The notes beneath the pieces are model-generated. The model did no database searches. It was not told the origin of the DNA and saw nothing but the letters and a program-made list of their open reading frames with translations. Shown in pieces: positions 11,187-21,684 of a DNA stretch of 64,000 nucleotides. The DNA is from Rhodocollybia butyracea (Eukaryota > Basidiomycota > Agaricomycetes > Agaricales > Omphalotaceae): assembly GCA_015501585.1 (NCBI GenBank), contig JADNRY010000004.1, positions 372,001 through 436,000 on the forward strand, read 5' to 3'. The number at the start of each line of letters is the position of its first letter. Within the stretch, counting starts at the first letter, position 1. The position numbers were made by a program, and so were the translations under genes.

Positions 11187-12686
11187 ATGACGGACAACTC
11201 TGCACCACCCAGGCTTCTCAAACGTTTCCAACCTCACGATTCTTCTTTCGACCGGTCGACTCGCACTAAACGGACGCATATATCCCCGGAAGTAAACAAC
11301 GCGTTGAAAAAACTTCCGCTGAAGACGATCCTAAAAAAGAACGTGGAAATCGGCGCTCGTAATGACAGCCGCAGGGAAAAGTATCTGGAGAGAGAGATGG
11401 CACGCGCTAGACATGCGCAGGCAGTGACAGAAACCATTCCAGGTGCCGCGCCTCCGAGACGGCCAGTAGAGGCGGACATGGAAATCTCGGATGTGGAATC
11501 TACCATATCTCTCGAGGATGAAGTCTTCGATGGTCTCAGGAAGGACCCCACAATCTTTACAGAACTCATGCCTATCTTGGGCTCCCATGCTATTGTGGAG
11601 ATGAGGAAGGCTAATGAAGAAGACGAGAAAGAGAGGTTAAGCATCGGTAGTACCTCTGGTGGAGCTACTGACCGCCAAAGCCAAGTTTCTGTTTTTGCAG
11701 GGCCAGAACCTCCTGTCCAACTTGTCACACGTAGTGCAGCTCAGCCCATACGCATCATCTTCCCAGACGCGTTCTTCGAAATGGCACGCCACAGTTATGT
11801 TTTTCCCCTCGCCTTCTTTTACCCACCAACCGCCGAGAAAATCATCAGCAAAATCCATCTCTACAAACAGTACAGAGTTCCAGGCATGACAACGAAAACA
11901 TACGTTATTGACATCGACGATATTGTGAAGAAGTTGAAGGACGAGAAGGATATTGGACCTCTAAAGGATGAGGACCTCCTTTATAACCAGTGGTTCGAGG
12001 CCACTAACCAGTATTTCGCTTTCGAGCTCCAGCGATATGGCAATGATCCCGAAAGCCCTCGTCCGAAGTTTTTCAAGTATCACTTTGGTTTTTTCAGGAA
12101 CCAACGTGATTCCGAGAAGTATTTCAACCTTTGGCTTCCAAAAGAAATCAAGATGCGAGCTAGCCACTATGCTCATAACGAGAGCTTTCCTGCATCTTAT
12201 TATGACAACCAGTGGTCCCTGGTCGAATCAGAGGCTTCAGCTTACCGGATTCTCGCTGAGTCGAAACAGCCTTCCTCCTCTTACTCTCACTCTGGTGGGA
12301 AGAATTCATACAACTCTGTGTTGTATTCAGCTTCGGCTTCAACCTCCACTCTTGCTCCTAACATGGATGCCAAGTCCTTTCCAGATCGCACTCGGCTCGT
12401 CCTTCCGGAACCGAGGTGCATCGGATGTGGTAGGAAGGGACACGTTTTGCAGGAGAAAGACTCAGGCGTACATGGTGCTTTCCCCTTCTGTGATTGGGAC
12501 CGCGGTACAGGCATTATCCGAGCGAAGAATGGAGTTAACAGAGGTAAACGAATCTGCGTTGGATTCAACGCGATCGTCACTTGCAAGTTCGGTGATGGAT
12601 GTGCCTTTGCCCACATCTGCTCGTTATGCGGAGGCTCCCACTCCGCTCGCGAGCGTCACTCCTCTTGTTCCTGCAGAACCGACTAA
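11187..12686 (+). CDS. Gag-like ORF1 of the Ngaro/PAT-like element
   Basis: A continuous 499-codon ORF starts 12 bp downstream of A1. The N-terminal 100 residues are basic (PPRLLKRF, TRTKRTH), followed by an acidic segment and a middle region rich in aromatic residues (about 190-330) that may form the particle or RNA-binding core. The last 90 residues carry Cys/His clusters, CIGCGRKGHVL then CKFGDGCAFAHICSLCGG, which look like a zinc-knuckle/CCCH-type nucleic-acid-binding module. Its end overlaps the RT frame, which is open from 11968, by a few tens of codons, so the second product is probably made by frameshifting or reinitiation. Expected role: packaging of element RNA. Confidence 0.7.
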   Translation: MTDNSAPPRLLKRFQPHDSSFDRSTRTKRTHISPEVNNALKKLPLKTILKKNVEIGARNDSRREKYLEREMARARHAQAVTETIPGAAPPRRPVEADMEISDVESTISLEDEVFDGLRKDPTIFTELMPILGSHAIVEMRKANEEDEKERLSIGSTSGGATDRQSQVSVFAGPEPPVQLVTRSAAQPIRIIFPDAFFEMARHSYVFPLAFFYPPTAEKIISKIHLYKQYRVPGMTTKTYVIDIDDIVKKLKDEKDIGPLKDEDLLYNQWFEATNQYFAFELQRYGNDPESPRPKFFKYHFGFFRNQRDSEKYFNLWLPKEIKMRASHYAHNESFPASYYDNQWSLVESEASAYRILAESKQPSSSYSHSGGKNSYNSVLYSASASTSTLAPNMDAKSFPDRTRLVLPEPRCIGCGRKGHVLQEKDSGVHGAFPFCDWDRGTGIIRAKNGVNRGKRICVGFNAIVTCKFGDGCAFAHICSLCGGSHSARERHSSCSCRTD

Positions 12687-14801
12687 TCCTTTTGAAGACA
12701 ATTTTTCGCTGGACCCTCTTAATTTTCATGACTTCGAAGATGTTATCCTACCCAGACAGCCAGCTTCCGACGCTTCTCCGTTAGAGAGAGAAATTTTTTA
12801 TCGCATCACTACTCCTTATGACGCCACTGCCTTTGAAGCCGACTTACAGCAGTATAATCTTTCGGATCGTTTTCCCCTGCTCGTTCGCTATCTCTCTCAA
12901 GGTTTTCCGCTAGGCTATATGCCACATATTGAACATACAACAGTCATTCCAAATCACGCTTCGGTCAAAAAACATTCAGGCATAATCATGGATTTTCTTG
13001 CAGAAGAGGAGAAAGCACTACGCGTATCGGGTCCTTTCTCACAGGTCACTCTGGAACGTATTCTCGGCGGTCCCTTTATTTCAGTACCGCTTATAGTGGC
13101 AGAAGCGGACCAGGGACCGGGCAAACCAGCAAAATATCGTATATGCAGTAACGCATCCAAAGGGGGTTTCAACCAGGATGGTATCTGGGTGAATAGCATC
13201 AATTCAAATGTCGAGAAGGAGAAGTTCCCGACAACTTTTGACACTGCATCTAAAGTCGCTCATTGGGTGAGTTTTTTCCCTTGTAAAACTTTTAACTTGT
13301 TTTCTTCATTCGGAATACCATTCCGATGTTTCGCTAGTCATGGCATACCCACAGTTCATTCATAATCATAATTTATTCATGGATTACCGCTACCGAAGCA
13401 ACGTACCATGTTAATTCATCCACTTATTATCCATGATTATAATTTATTCCATGGATTACCGCTACTGAAGCAACGTACCATGTTCATTCATCCACTTATT
13501 ACTATTCATGGATGCACCCTATTGGGCATCATATCATGATTCATTTATGTGTCTTTGCTTTATTAGACTGAAATCCTTATCCGTCGAATCCATTCATTTA
13601 TTCTTATCTCCAAGGTTGCTGTTGCTCCTCCATTAACACAAGCCTGTACGATGGACATCAAAAAATTCCACCGCACCATTCCCATCGACCCACGACACAA
13701 ACCCTTTCTGGTTTCGCAAGATCCACATGGCGAGTTCTGGCTCAACCACGTCCCTGGTTTCGGTTACTCGCCTGCCAGCAGCAATGCAGGTATGGTCTCA
13801 GCGGCTGCTAGGGAGATCTGGAGGCCAAGAGGGTATTTCCAATTGCCAAGGTAGAGGACGATTTAGCGGTATTCCGGATGCCGAATAGGAACTTCGGCTA
13901 CAACTATTCACGGGAAGATGCTCTGCAACGTATCGCACACTTAGGTATCCCTTGGCATCCTCCTGAGAAGAAAGGGGACCCATTCTTCGTATTTGCTTTC
14001 ACGTTCATTGGTTTATACTGGGATTTATCGACAAGGAGAGTCAGTCTTCCTGAAGATAAACGACTAAAATATATACACCGCATTTCGACTTTCTTGGACC
14101 TATACCAACACGAAAAAGCTCCTTTGACCGCGGCAGAGTCTATCCACGGCACAGTATGTTACATCACGTTCGTTTACAGAGAGGGTAGTTCCCACCTTCC
14201 AGCGATTTCAAATTTCCTCAGTGGTTTCAGGAACCGTGAAATATCTTCGGGCAAATATCTCACTAATGGGATCATCAGCGAGCTCAAGTGGTGGTTGAAC
14301 ATGCTGAAGACCCCCAACTACTTTCGACAGCTTAGCCCTCGAGGTCCCCTGTCGAATTTTGGGATATTTGCAGATGCCTCCACAGACTGGGGTATCGGGA
14401 TCTGGATCCGCGGTCACTGGTCAGCCTTCAAATTGAAGCCTAACTGGAAAATCGAGGGCCGCGACATCTGCTGGCTCGAAACTATTGCCATCGAAATTAT
14501 TGCCTTATATCTTGAAGCGGGAGGTTTCAAAAATTTATTCCTGCTCATTCGTTCCGATAATAATGGCACCATTGGTGCCCTTGGGAAAGGACGTAGTCCC
14601 AATAGATGGGTTAACACTGCAGTTCGCCGCATCTTTGCTACTTTTGCTTCACTGGCGATTGAGCCTTTGCTCGTTTATATTGAGTCGGAGAAGAATCCGG
14701 CAGACCCACTCTCGCGCGGGATATTGGGTAGGCCAGAGTTCAAGCTGGTTACGTCTATAATGCTCCCAGATGAGCTTCAAGATATTCTGGTTCATGTATA
14801 G
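12640..14801 (+). CDS. Reverse transcriptase / RNase H of the YR element (frameshifted)
   Basis: The RT begins in the frame open up to 13365 (TNPFEDNFSLDPLNF...), with the finger motif KYRICSNASKGG. A 348-nt intron (13267-13614, GTGAGT...CCAAG) joins KVAHW to VAVAPPLTQAC, after which MDIKKFHRTIPID gives the first catalytic Asp. The palm motif reads VEDDLAVF, the DIRS-type equivalent of YxDD. Just before it, at about 13832, one base is missing (RPRG to VFPIAKVEDD), so the copy cannot make full RT by normal translation. From 13878 the frame is open to 14801 and covers the RT thumb and an RNase H-like domain (FADASTDWG, WLETIAIE, RSDNNGT, NPADPLSRG). The intron contains a tandemly duplicated block of about 90 bp with ATTCATGGATTACCGCTAC-type words. 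Confidence 0.8.
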
Positions 14802-14807
14802 GTACGA

Positions 14808-16481
14808 ATGGGAATCCGTTTATCTAGATATTTATTCATTTATTCTTCATTCAGTACAGCCACATCTTCTGCGCTAGGATGTCCTAGTGCGAGGAGGGAT
14901 TCACCGCGCGTCTCCCTTCCTCAAACGCATTCATTATATGACTCGCCTTTCGATTTCTATCCCGCTCATCCACCATCAGGACCACAGATCAATGCGGTTC
15001 CCACTCAATCTTTATATGATTCACCAGCTTCTCCTCCTGTAGTTCCTCATTGCATACCATCATCACAGCTTCCAAATCAATCTTACTCGCTCTATGACTC
15101 GTTATTATATAGTATTCCCGAGGATCCTCCTCCTAGCTCGAGTAAACCACCCAAGATACATCGACACCTCCCGAACACTCCCGACACTCCACAAAAATAT
15201 CCGCTCACATCTCGCAAACCAAAGCAAGGCGACTCAATCACACCAAATCCGCTTCGTCCCAATGTTCAGGCCAAACACCGTATTCACGCCTGGACTACTC
15301 CATACGCTATAGCCAAACGCTCTGAGGCCGCTACCACCCTACCACTTGAAGTGCTTGACCTCGGGGACAAGGCTATAAGTGAAGCACTTGCAGATAGCTC
15401 AAAATCATCTTATGCCGCTGGCCTTCTTCGTTTCACACAATTTTGCGATAAACTGATGATACCTGAGGATCTTCGAATGCCTGCAGGCGAAGATTTAATA
15501 GCCGGTTTCATTGGATATCATTTAGGAGAGGTGGTCAATGTCAAAGGATGGTTGTCTGGCCTTCGTGCATGGCATGACCTCCATGGAGCTCCCTGGCCCT
15601 CGGAGTCGAGGAAAATCCGTTTCGCCCGAGCTGGCGCCCGCAAAGCTGGATCCCACCGCCGTCGCCCAGTTAGGAACCCTATCACACTCAAGCATATGGC
15701 AGCACTCTTTTTCGCGCTTGATTTTAACATTCCCTTTCATTGCTCCATATGGGCCGTTGCTTGTAATGCTTTCTGGGGTTGCCGAAGACTCGGTATGTAT
15801 TGATTCTACTTAATGATTTATTTAATCTTATCTTCGTTCAGGAGAGCTCACTGTTCCCTCCCTCATGGGTTTCGAAACTCGGTACCATGTCACACGAAAC
15901 ACTCATATTGTATTCACGCTCAACCCTGATAATTCGCCTCGCGCGGTTAGTTTCCACATCCCTGGACAAAGACAACTAAAGAACTCGGTGCCTCGGTTAC
16001 TGGCACAGCCCAAGTCGGAGAACTCATTGCGCTTTGCCCTTTCCGCGCAATGAAGAGACACCTTGCCGCCAACAACACGGTTCCCCAGGATTTCTCATTA
16101 TTTGGCTTCTTGGATGCTAACGGCGCTCCCCAGCATATGACAAAGACAACCTTCCTCAAATTCTGTGATGCGATATGGAAAGGTGCTGGTCTTATGAATG
16201 TACATGGACATTCTTTCCGCATCGGTGGCGCGGTGGAGTTACTCATTGCTGGTGTATCTCCCGAGGTTGTTGCTGCTATTGGTGGATGGACTTCATTAGC
16301 ATTCTTGATCTACTGGAGACGTTTCGAGGAAATCCTCCCAACCCACATTTTGAAGGCTTACGACTCGAACCAGATTTCTCGCCTTAAATCAACTTTAGAT
16401 GATTTCAGAAAAACCCATAAAATTTCAGATTCGGTTATTGATGCATGTATTTCAGGTATAATTATTGAAGACTTTGAGTAA
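14808..16481 (+). CDS. Tyrosine recombinase of the YR element (frameshifted)
   Basis: The ORF has a long Ser/Pro-rich N-terminus with three SLYDS-type repeats, then a SAM-like helical core (about residues 190-290). A GT-AG intron at 15793-15841 joins WGCRRLG to GELTVPSL, giving the first catalytic Arg (CRRLGEL). The second box is HGHSFRIGGA (His and Arg), followed by AIGGWTS and the likely nucleophile Tyr in IYWRRFEE. Between the boxes, near 15963, a single base is missing: FHIP must pass to WTKTTKELGASV in the next frame. The start codon is uncertain; the frame is open from 14808. Role: cut-and-join of circular cDNA into the genome at a short homologous core. Confidence 0.8.
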
Positions 16482-16643
16482 TTAGTAAAATTCCGTTACT
16501 ACTTTTATCACAGCGCGAAAAGGGAAATAAACCAGCATTTCGTTGAATTAATTACGCCTTCGCTCTTTTTGGGTTTGTTTTCCCGCCCGTTCCATTCTTT
16601 TGGAGCTCTGGCTCTGTTTGGGACGGAACGTCCACGGGCGGGA

Positions 16644-16745
16644 GCGCGGGGCCGAGCCCCAGCCAAACCCCTCCAGCTCTTATTGGTCATAACACTTCGC
16701 ATAATTTACCTTCACTTATCACCTATGATTTAGGCAACTAGCTTA
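16644..16745 (+). repeat. Split direct repeat B1
   Basis: It starts GCGCGGGGCCGAGCCCC and ends GGCAACTAGCTTA. It repeats at 17042-17142 with one C fewer and fuses directly with A2 through the shared AGCTTA. Confidence 0.88.
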
Positions 16746-16897
16746 TTCCGAGATAAGTGCTAGAGGCGCTTATTGGAGGATAAGATAGGCAGACGTGAGA
16801 ATCGGCATCTTATCACATCGTTAAGCGCCTTACGCTAAACTCAACCCGATTCTCAACGTCGCCAACATCTTCCGAAATACTCTACTTCTAAAAAGCT
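16740..16897 (+). repeat. Split direct repeat A2
   Basis: This is a 158-bp copy of A1 located between B1 and B2. Confidence 0.9.
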
Positions 16898-17041
16898 CCC
16901 ACCCACCCACACCTTAAAACCTTCCATTTACTGAAAATTCTGACATTTATAACTATTTGTTTATATCAAGTATCAGTACTAGCGTCTTTCACTACTAGGA
17001 GACGTTCCGGATCGGCCCTCTTTTCGCGTTGGATACCCACC

Positions 17042-17142
17042 GCGCGGGGCCGAGCCCCAGCCAAACCCTCCAGCTCTTATTGGTCATAACACTTCGCATA
17101 ATTTACCTTCACTTATCACCTATGATTTAGGCAACTAGCTTA
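17042..17142 (+). repeat. Split direct repeat B2 (right end of element)
   Basis: This copy of B1 ends with AGCTTA at 17137-17142, after which unrelated host sequence begins. Confidence 0.88.
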
Positions 17143-17484
17143 TGTACTTTCCGATAAACTCTTGAATATACTGGGAATGAGAGTATTACTAGCATCCCCT
17201 ACTGTGGATCATTTAGCTCTTGATGTAGTTTGCATAAGTCAAGAAAAATTGAGCTGCTGATAACAATGCAACGTAACATACACAGAGAACGAGGGATTGT
17301 AAATGATTGATGGGGATGGAGGAGATACAACTTTATGTGGGAGTTCGGTGGCCCCTGGGTGATCATGAGATAGATGGATAGAAAGATACTCGGCCATGGG
17401 AGTCGTTTTGAACACAGCATCGAACTCTCTCTCAAGCATCCGTTCGAATCATTCATGTCCCTCATCAACACCTTTGACAACCTT

Positions 17485-19025
17485 CTAGAATCTACTGGAG
17501 AGGCCACTGCATTCACCTTTGTTCATATCCAACTCCTCTGGGCGAATCATCAAAAAGCTGAGGTTACGTGTATCCGTCATGCACACCGTCATCTGGAAAG
17601 GGTTATGAACACAAGGCCATGCATAAGCTTTTGAGAAAAAAGGCTTACAGTATCTTCAAGTACACGAGCTTCACGAAGAGGAATCTGAGCCCAGATTCCT
17701 CCATGATGACTGATATGTGCGCCAGAAACGATGGTTTCTTCAATGGCCTTCGAAATACTCTTACCATAGCCTCGGATGAGATTGTTCCCCAAATCACAAA
17801 AGCCAATCACCTGGGAATAAGTTTCATACTTCTCTCCATCCTCTATCTCGAGTTCATCAACGAGGGTGTCAAGGTCAACATCGTCGCCGCACTCCTTGTA
17901 GTCATGCGGAATCTCATGCTCAGACGTTTCCTCCTTTATGAAATCCACAATCTCCATCCTAAAACCGTACGCCTTTGCCAAAGGAGCGATGTGTCCCAGG
18001 AGAATTTCATCCTCTTTGCAAAGACCATCGCTGTAGAGTTCCTGGAGCATGAACAGGATGAATCGAGGAGGCTCGTCGCCAGAAGAACGTCTCGCTCTCC
18101 AATCCATGAACAAATCCCTCAATTCCGGGACAACTGGAGATATTCCTGAAAGCATGGGGATAGGTGCCGTGTCACGGGCATAGAGGTGGTAAGTGAGATA
18201 GCAGAAATCGTCCTGAGAACGAATGTCCAAGGTGTCGAGACCAGTGTAGAAAGTATAAACGCGAGTGGAAATATTGGCTAGCGTGTATGACTGAGTGGCT
18301 GGAGGGTTTCCATGTTTCGCTTGGAGAGTCATGCCCGAGGAGTGGCTAGGAAGTATAATGATCAAACTGGCAAAGTGGCGAGTGTTGGAGTCGGACTGTT
18401 TCTGTGCTGAAATACCATCTAAGTATATTGGAGAACTGGCAGATGAGCGTTTACAGTCAATACACATACCTGATGCTGCGCAAAACTCTGCGCAAAACTC
18501 CCCCTCCCTGAATCGTAAACGAATGAAGCATGCACTTTGGTGGAAGATTAGTTTCAATCTGCGTCTGGCGGAGTGAACGGATGGCCTCCGCCTCGATGAA
18601 CGTTTGCCATTTTGGATTTTGGACCTGTATCTATATGATGGAGCTTTAAGTTGGCGAGCACTATGAAGATCCGACGAAACAATTCTTACATCTAGACCAG
18701 GGAATTCAAGCGCATTCTGTCTGTGAGAGTCCAGGTCGCCAGCTCGCAAAGGTATATTGATAAACTTTTCGCCAATTTTGATACCAGGATTAGGAGGATT
18801 ATCGTTGGCAATCAGCCCTGCCACAGGAAGCGAGTGAAGACGAAGGTCTTTCGTATACTCTCGAAGTCCTTGCTGAAGGAAAATTAGACAATGATAATGG
18901 GATTCGATACCACAACACACCCTAATCATGAGCCCTTTAACTCTTGCTGGCGGAAGATAACCATCCATGGATGGCGTAAAACCCTCCCAGTTTTTGATAT
19001 CAGTAAGGTGGTGAATTGGCTCCAT
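17485..19025 (-). pseudogene. 2OG-Fe(II) oxygenase-like family, copy 2 (probably frameshifted)
   Basis: The model starts at MEPIHHLTDIKNWEGF. A GTGTGT...TTCAG intron joins GLMIR to QGLREYTKD, a GTAAGA...TATAG intron joins FPGLD to IQVQNPKWQTF, and a third leads into the large exon with FASLIIILPS, LSGISPVVPELRDLF and IGFCDLGNNLIRGYG. A last intron precedes MTVCMTDTRNLSFLMIRPEELDMN. At about 18402 the third splice leads into CACAGAAACAG where copy 4 has CACGGAACAG; the extra A puts the downstream exon out of frame. In the family pattern an HxD pair and a distal His bind Fe(II); here the positions read VLRSI and TGLDTLDIRS, so no ligands are evident even before the lesion. Confidence 0.6.
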
Positions 19026-19627
19026 GAAGGTTACAGAAACGTATTGGTATGGGCCTCAAGTTGGCGAGACCTTGCCTATTTATACGATGTTGTGGGTTTT
19101 CCATATCAGGAACAGACAAAGAGTCGGATTCTCCCAAGTAGAAAGCCAAAGGAAACAAAGGCAGGTTTCCGGTGGTCTAATAAATCAATAAATCAAAGAT
19201 TGACAAAGAGTCAGATTGTCCTAGCAAGTAGGCGACCGACGAAAACAAAAGCATGTTCCAGCTGGTCTAATCCTTTTGACTAATGTTGCGGGTCCGTCTA
19301 CAATTAACCCTTTGTGATTATAGGTGTTCTCTGGTGTGCCGACTTGGTACGAAACGATCAACTTGAATAGAACCTCGGTTAGTTTCTGAACTTGACTCTT
19401 TTTCTCTTGACAACGACGTCCAAACAGAATTTTCCGATTAGAGCTATGCGCTAAAATGGCCTTTCGATACGAAGAAGGGAGAACTAGAACAAGCGCTGAT
19501 GTGGGAAAACACTTAAGCGCTGCTATTTTACGAGTCGGTTTTACTAGTCGGTCGACTAGTTATACAGTGTAGTCTTTACTGACAATCATTCGCGTCTGTC
19601 ATCGACACCTTTGCCTAGCTTCTAAAA

Positions 19628-21152
19628 TTACTTGTCACCTTCGTTCATATCCACCCCCTCTGGGCGAATTATCAAAAAACTGAGGCTACGTCTATGCGTC
19701 AGAATCACAGGCATCTCATACAGCTGGAAAGGGCTATGAGCACAAGGGTCATACATAGGCGTTTGAAAAAGGGCTCACTGAATCACTGGCTAGGTCTGCA
19801 TCGGAAGAAGGAGTTTGATCGCTGATTGTGCCATGATGACTGATATATGCACCAGAAACGATGGCCTCTTCAATGGCCTTCGAAACATTTTTACCATAGC
19901 CTCCGATGCGATTGCCCCGCAAATCACAAAAGCCAGTCACATTTGCATAGATTTGATAATCGTCACCATCCTCCATTTTGAGTTCTTCAGCAAGCACCCA
20001 AAGGTCCACAAAGTCGTTGTACTCTTCGTAATTGTACGGAAACCCGTGATCAGAGCTTTCTACCTGTTCAAAATCAACAATCTCCATCCTAAAACCGTAT
20101 GCCTTTGCTGGAGGGCCAAGGTGTCCAAGGAGAACTCTATCCGCTTGACGAAGACCATCGCTGTAAAGTCCATGGAGCATAACCAGAACGAATGAAGGAG
20201 TCTGGTCGCCAGCGGAACATCTTGCTCTCCAATCCCTGAACACGTCTCTCAATCCTGGGACAACTGGCGATATTCCGGAAAGCATGGGGATAGGTGCTGT
20301 GTCATGGACATATAGGTGGTAGGTCAGATAACAGAAGTGATCGTCAGAACGAATGTCCAGATTGTCAAGACCAGTGTAGAAAGTATAAACGTGAGAGGAA
20401 AACAGGAGGTTCTCGGCCAGCGTGGATGATTCAGTGGCTGATGGGCTTCCGTGTTGCGCACGGAGAGTAATGCTGGGGGAATTACTAGGAAGTATAACGA
20501 TCAAAGTGGCAAAATGACGGCTATTGGAGGTGGACTGTTCCGTGCTGAAATACGATGTAAGTATAATGAAAAGTGGTCGGCTGTGTATAGCCAACACAGG
20601 TACCTGATACGGTGCAAAACCCCCCTGCCTGAATCGTAAAGGAATGAAACATCAGCTTCGGTGGAAGGCCGGTTTTTAATTTTCATCTGGTGGAGTGAAC
20701 GGATGGCGTCCTTTTTGATGAACTTTTCCCATTTTGGATTTTGAACTTGAATCTACGGCGTTTTTTTAAGTTAACGAGCACTATGAAGACCCAAAGAAAC
20801 AATTCTCACACGTGAACTAGGGAACTCAAGTATACCCTGTCTGGGAATACCTAGAGACTCGAAGTCGCGGGCTAGCAAAGGTATACTGATAGAGTCTTTG
20901 TCAATCTTGATACCAGGGTTAGGCGGATTATCATTGGCGATTAGCGATGCCACCGGAAGCGAGTCGAGACGAAGGTCTTTGGTATACTCCCGAAGCCCCT
21001 CCTGAACAAATCAGACAACAATAATGACATTCGATACCACAGCATACCTTAGTTTCGAGCCCATGGATTCTTGCTGCCCGAAGATAACCATCCAAGTCTG
21101 GTCTAAAATACTTCCAGTTTTCGATATCGTAGAGGTCGTGAAGTGGCTCCAT
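19628..21152 (-). pseudogene. 2OG-Fe(II) oxygenase-like family, copy 3 (frameshifted)
   Basis: It has the same exon plan as copies 2 and 4: MEPLHDLYDIENWKYF, then GASGVYQ.. after a GT-AG intron, then IQVQNPKWEKFIKKDAIRSLHQ. After KIKNRP an extra base, relative to copies 1, 2 and 4, shifts the frame to STEADVSFLYD instead of the expected PPKxxLHSFTI. The large exon (20520-19800) is open with TLIVILPS, LSGISPVVPGLRDVF, LGHLGPPAKAYGF and VTGFCDLRGNRIGGYG. The tail keeps YEMPVILTHRRSLSFLIIRPE. Upstream spacer words (AAAGAGTCAGATTGTCC, GGTCTAATAAATCA) are shared with the neighbouring copies, showing tandem duplication. Confidence 0.6.
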
Positions 21153-21684
21153 GAAGGTTGCAGAAATGTATGAGTATGGGCTTCAAGTTGGCGAGAGCTT
21201 GCTTATTTATACGACGTCAGACAATGGATGGTTTCCAGATTGGGAACCCGAACAGACAATGAGCCAGATTTTCCAAAGTAGGCAGTCGAAGAAAACAAAG
21301 GTGTGTTTCTGGCGGTCTAATAAATCAAGGATCGACAAAGAGCTAGATTGTCCTGGTGGTCGACGAAAACAAAAACATGTTCCACTGTTCTAATCCCTTT
21401 GACTAGTGCCTACAATCATTAACCCATTGGTTGTGTCGACTTGAACGATAGTCTACGCGGTTGGTTTCTGAACTTGCACAATGATATCTTTCCAATTCTA
21501 ACATGAAATAGTTAGTGAACAAAGGAACTTCGAACTTGGAAGGGAGAACGTGAACCAGAACAAGTGGTGGTGTGGGAAAACACTTTTTAAGCGCTGCTAT
21601 TTACATACGATCGAAGTTTGTCTACAAAATTACTAGAGTCGTTCTGAACACAGCATCGAGTTCTCTCTTCCACATCCATCCGAA

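Larger units (their letters stand above)
11017..17142 (+). mobile_element. Tyrosine-recombinase retrotransposon (Ngaro/PAT-like, DIRS order)
   Basis: A 6.1-kb element has the split direct repeat layout A1-ORFs-B1-A2-B2. A1 (11017-11174) and A2 (16740-16897) are near-identical 158-bp copies. B1 (16644-16745) and B2 (17042-17142) are near-identical copies of about 101 bp. The hexamer AGCTTA sits at the start of A1, at the B1/A2 join and at the end of B2, as expected for integration by site-specific recombination without target duplication. Internal ORFs encode a gag-like protein, a reverse transcriptase/RNase H and a tyrosine recombinase; no integrase or aspartic protease is seen. Frameshifts in the RT and recombinase suggest a recently inactivated copy. 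Confidence 0.88.

Noticed and set aside
17568..18149. 193-codon plus-strand ORF
   Set aside because: Antisense of 2OG-like copy 2; the minus strand has the conserved motifs and splice sites.
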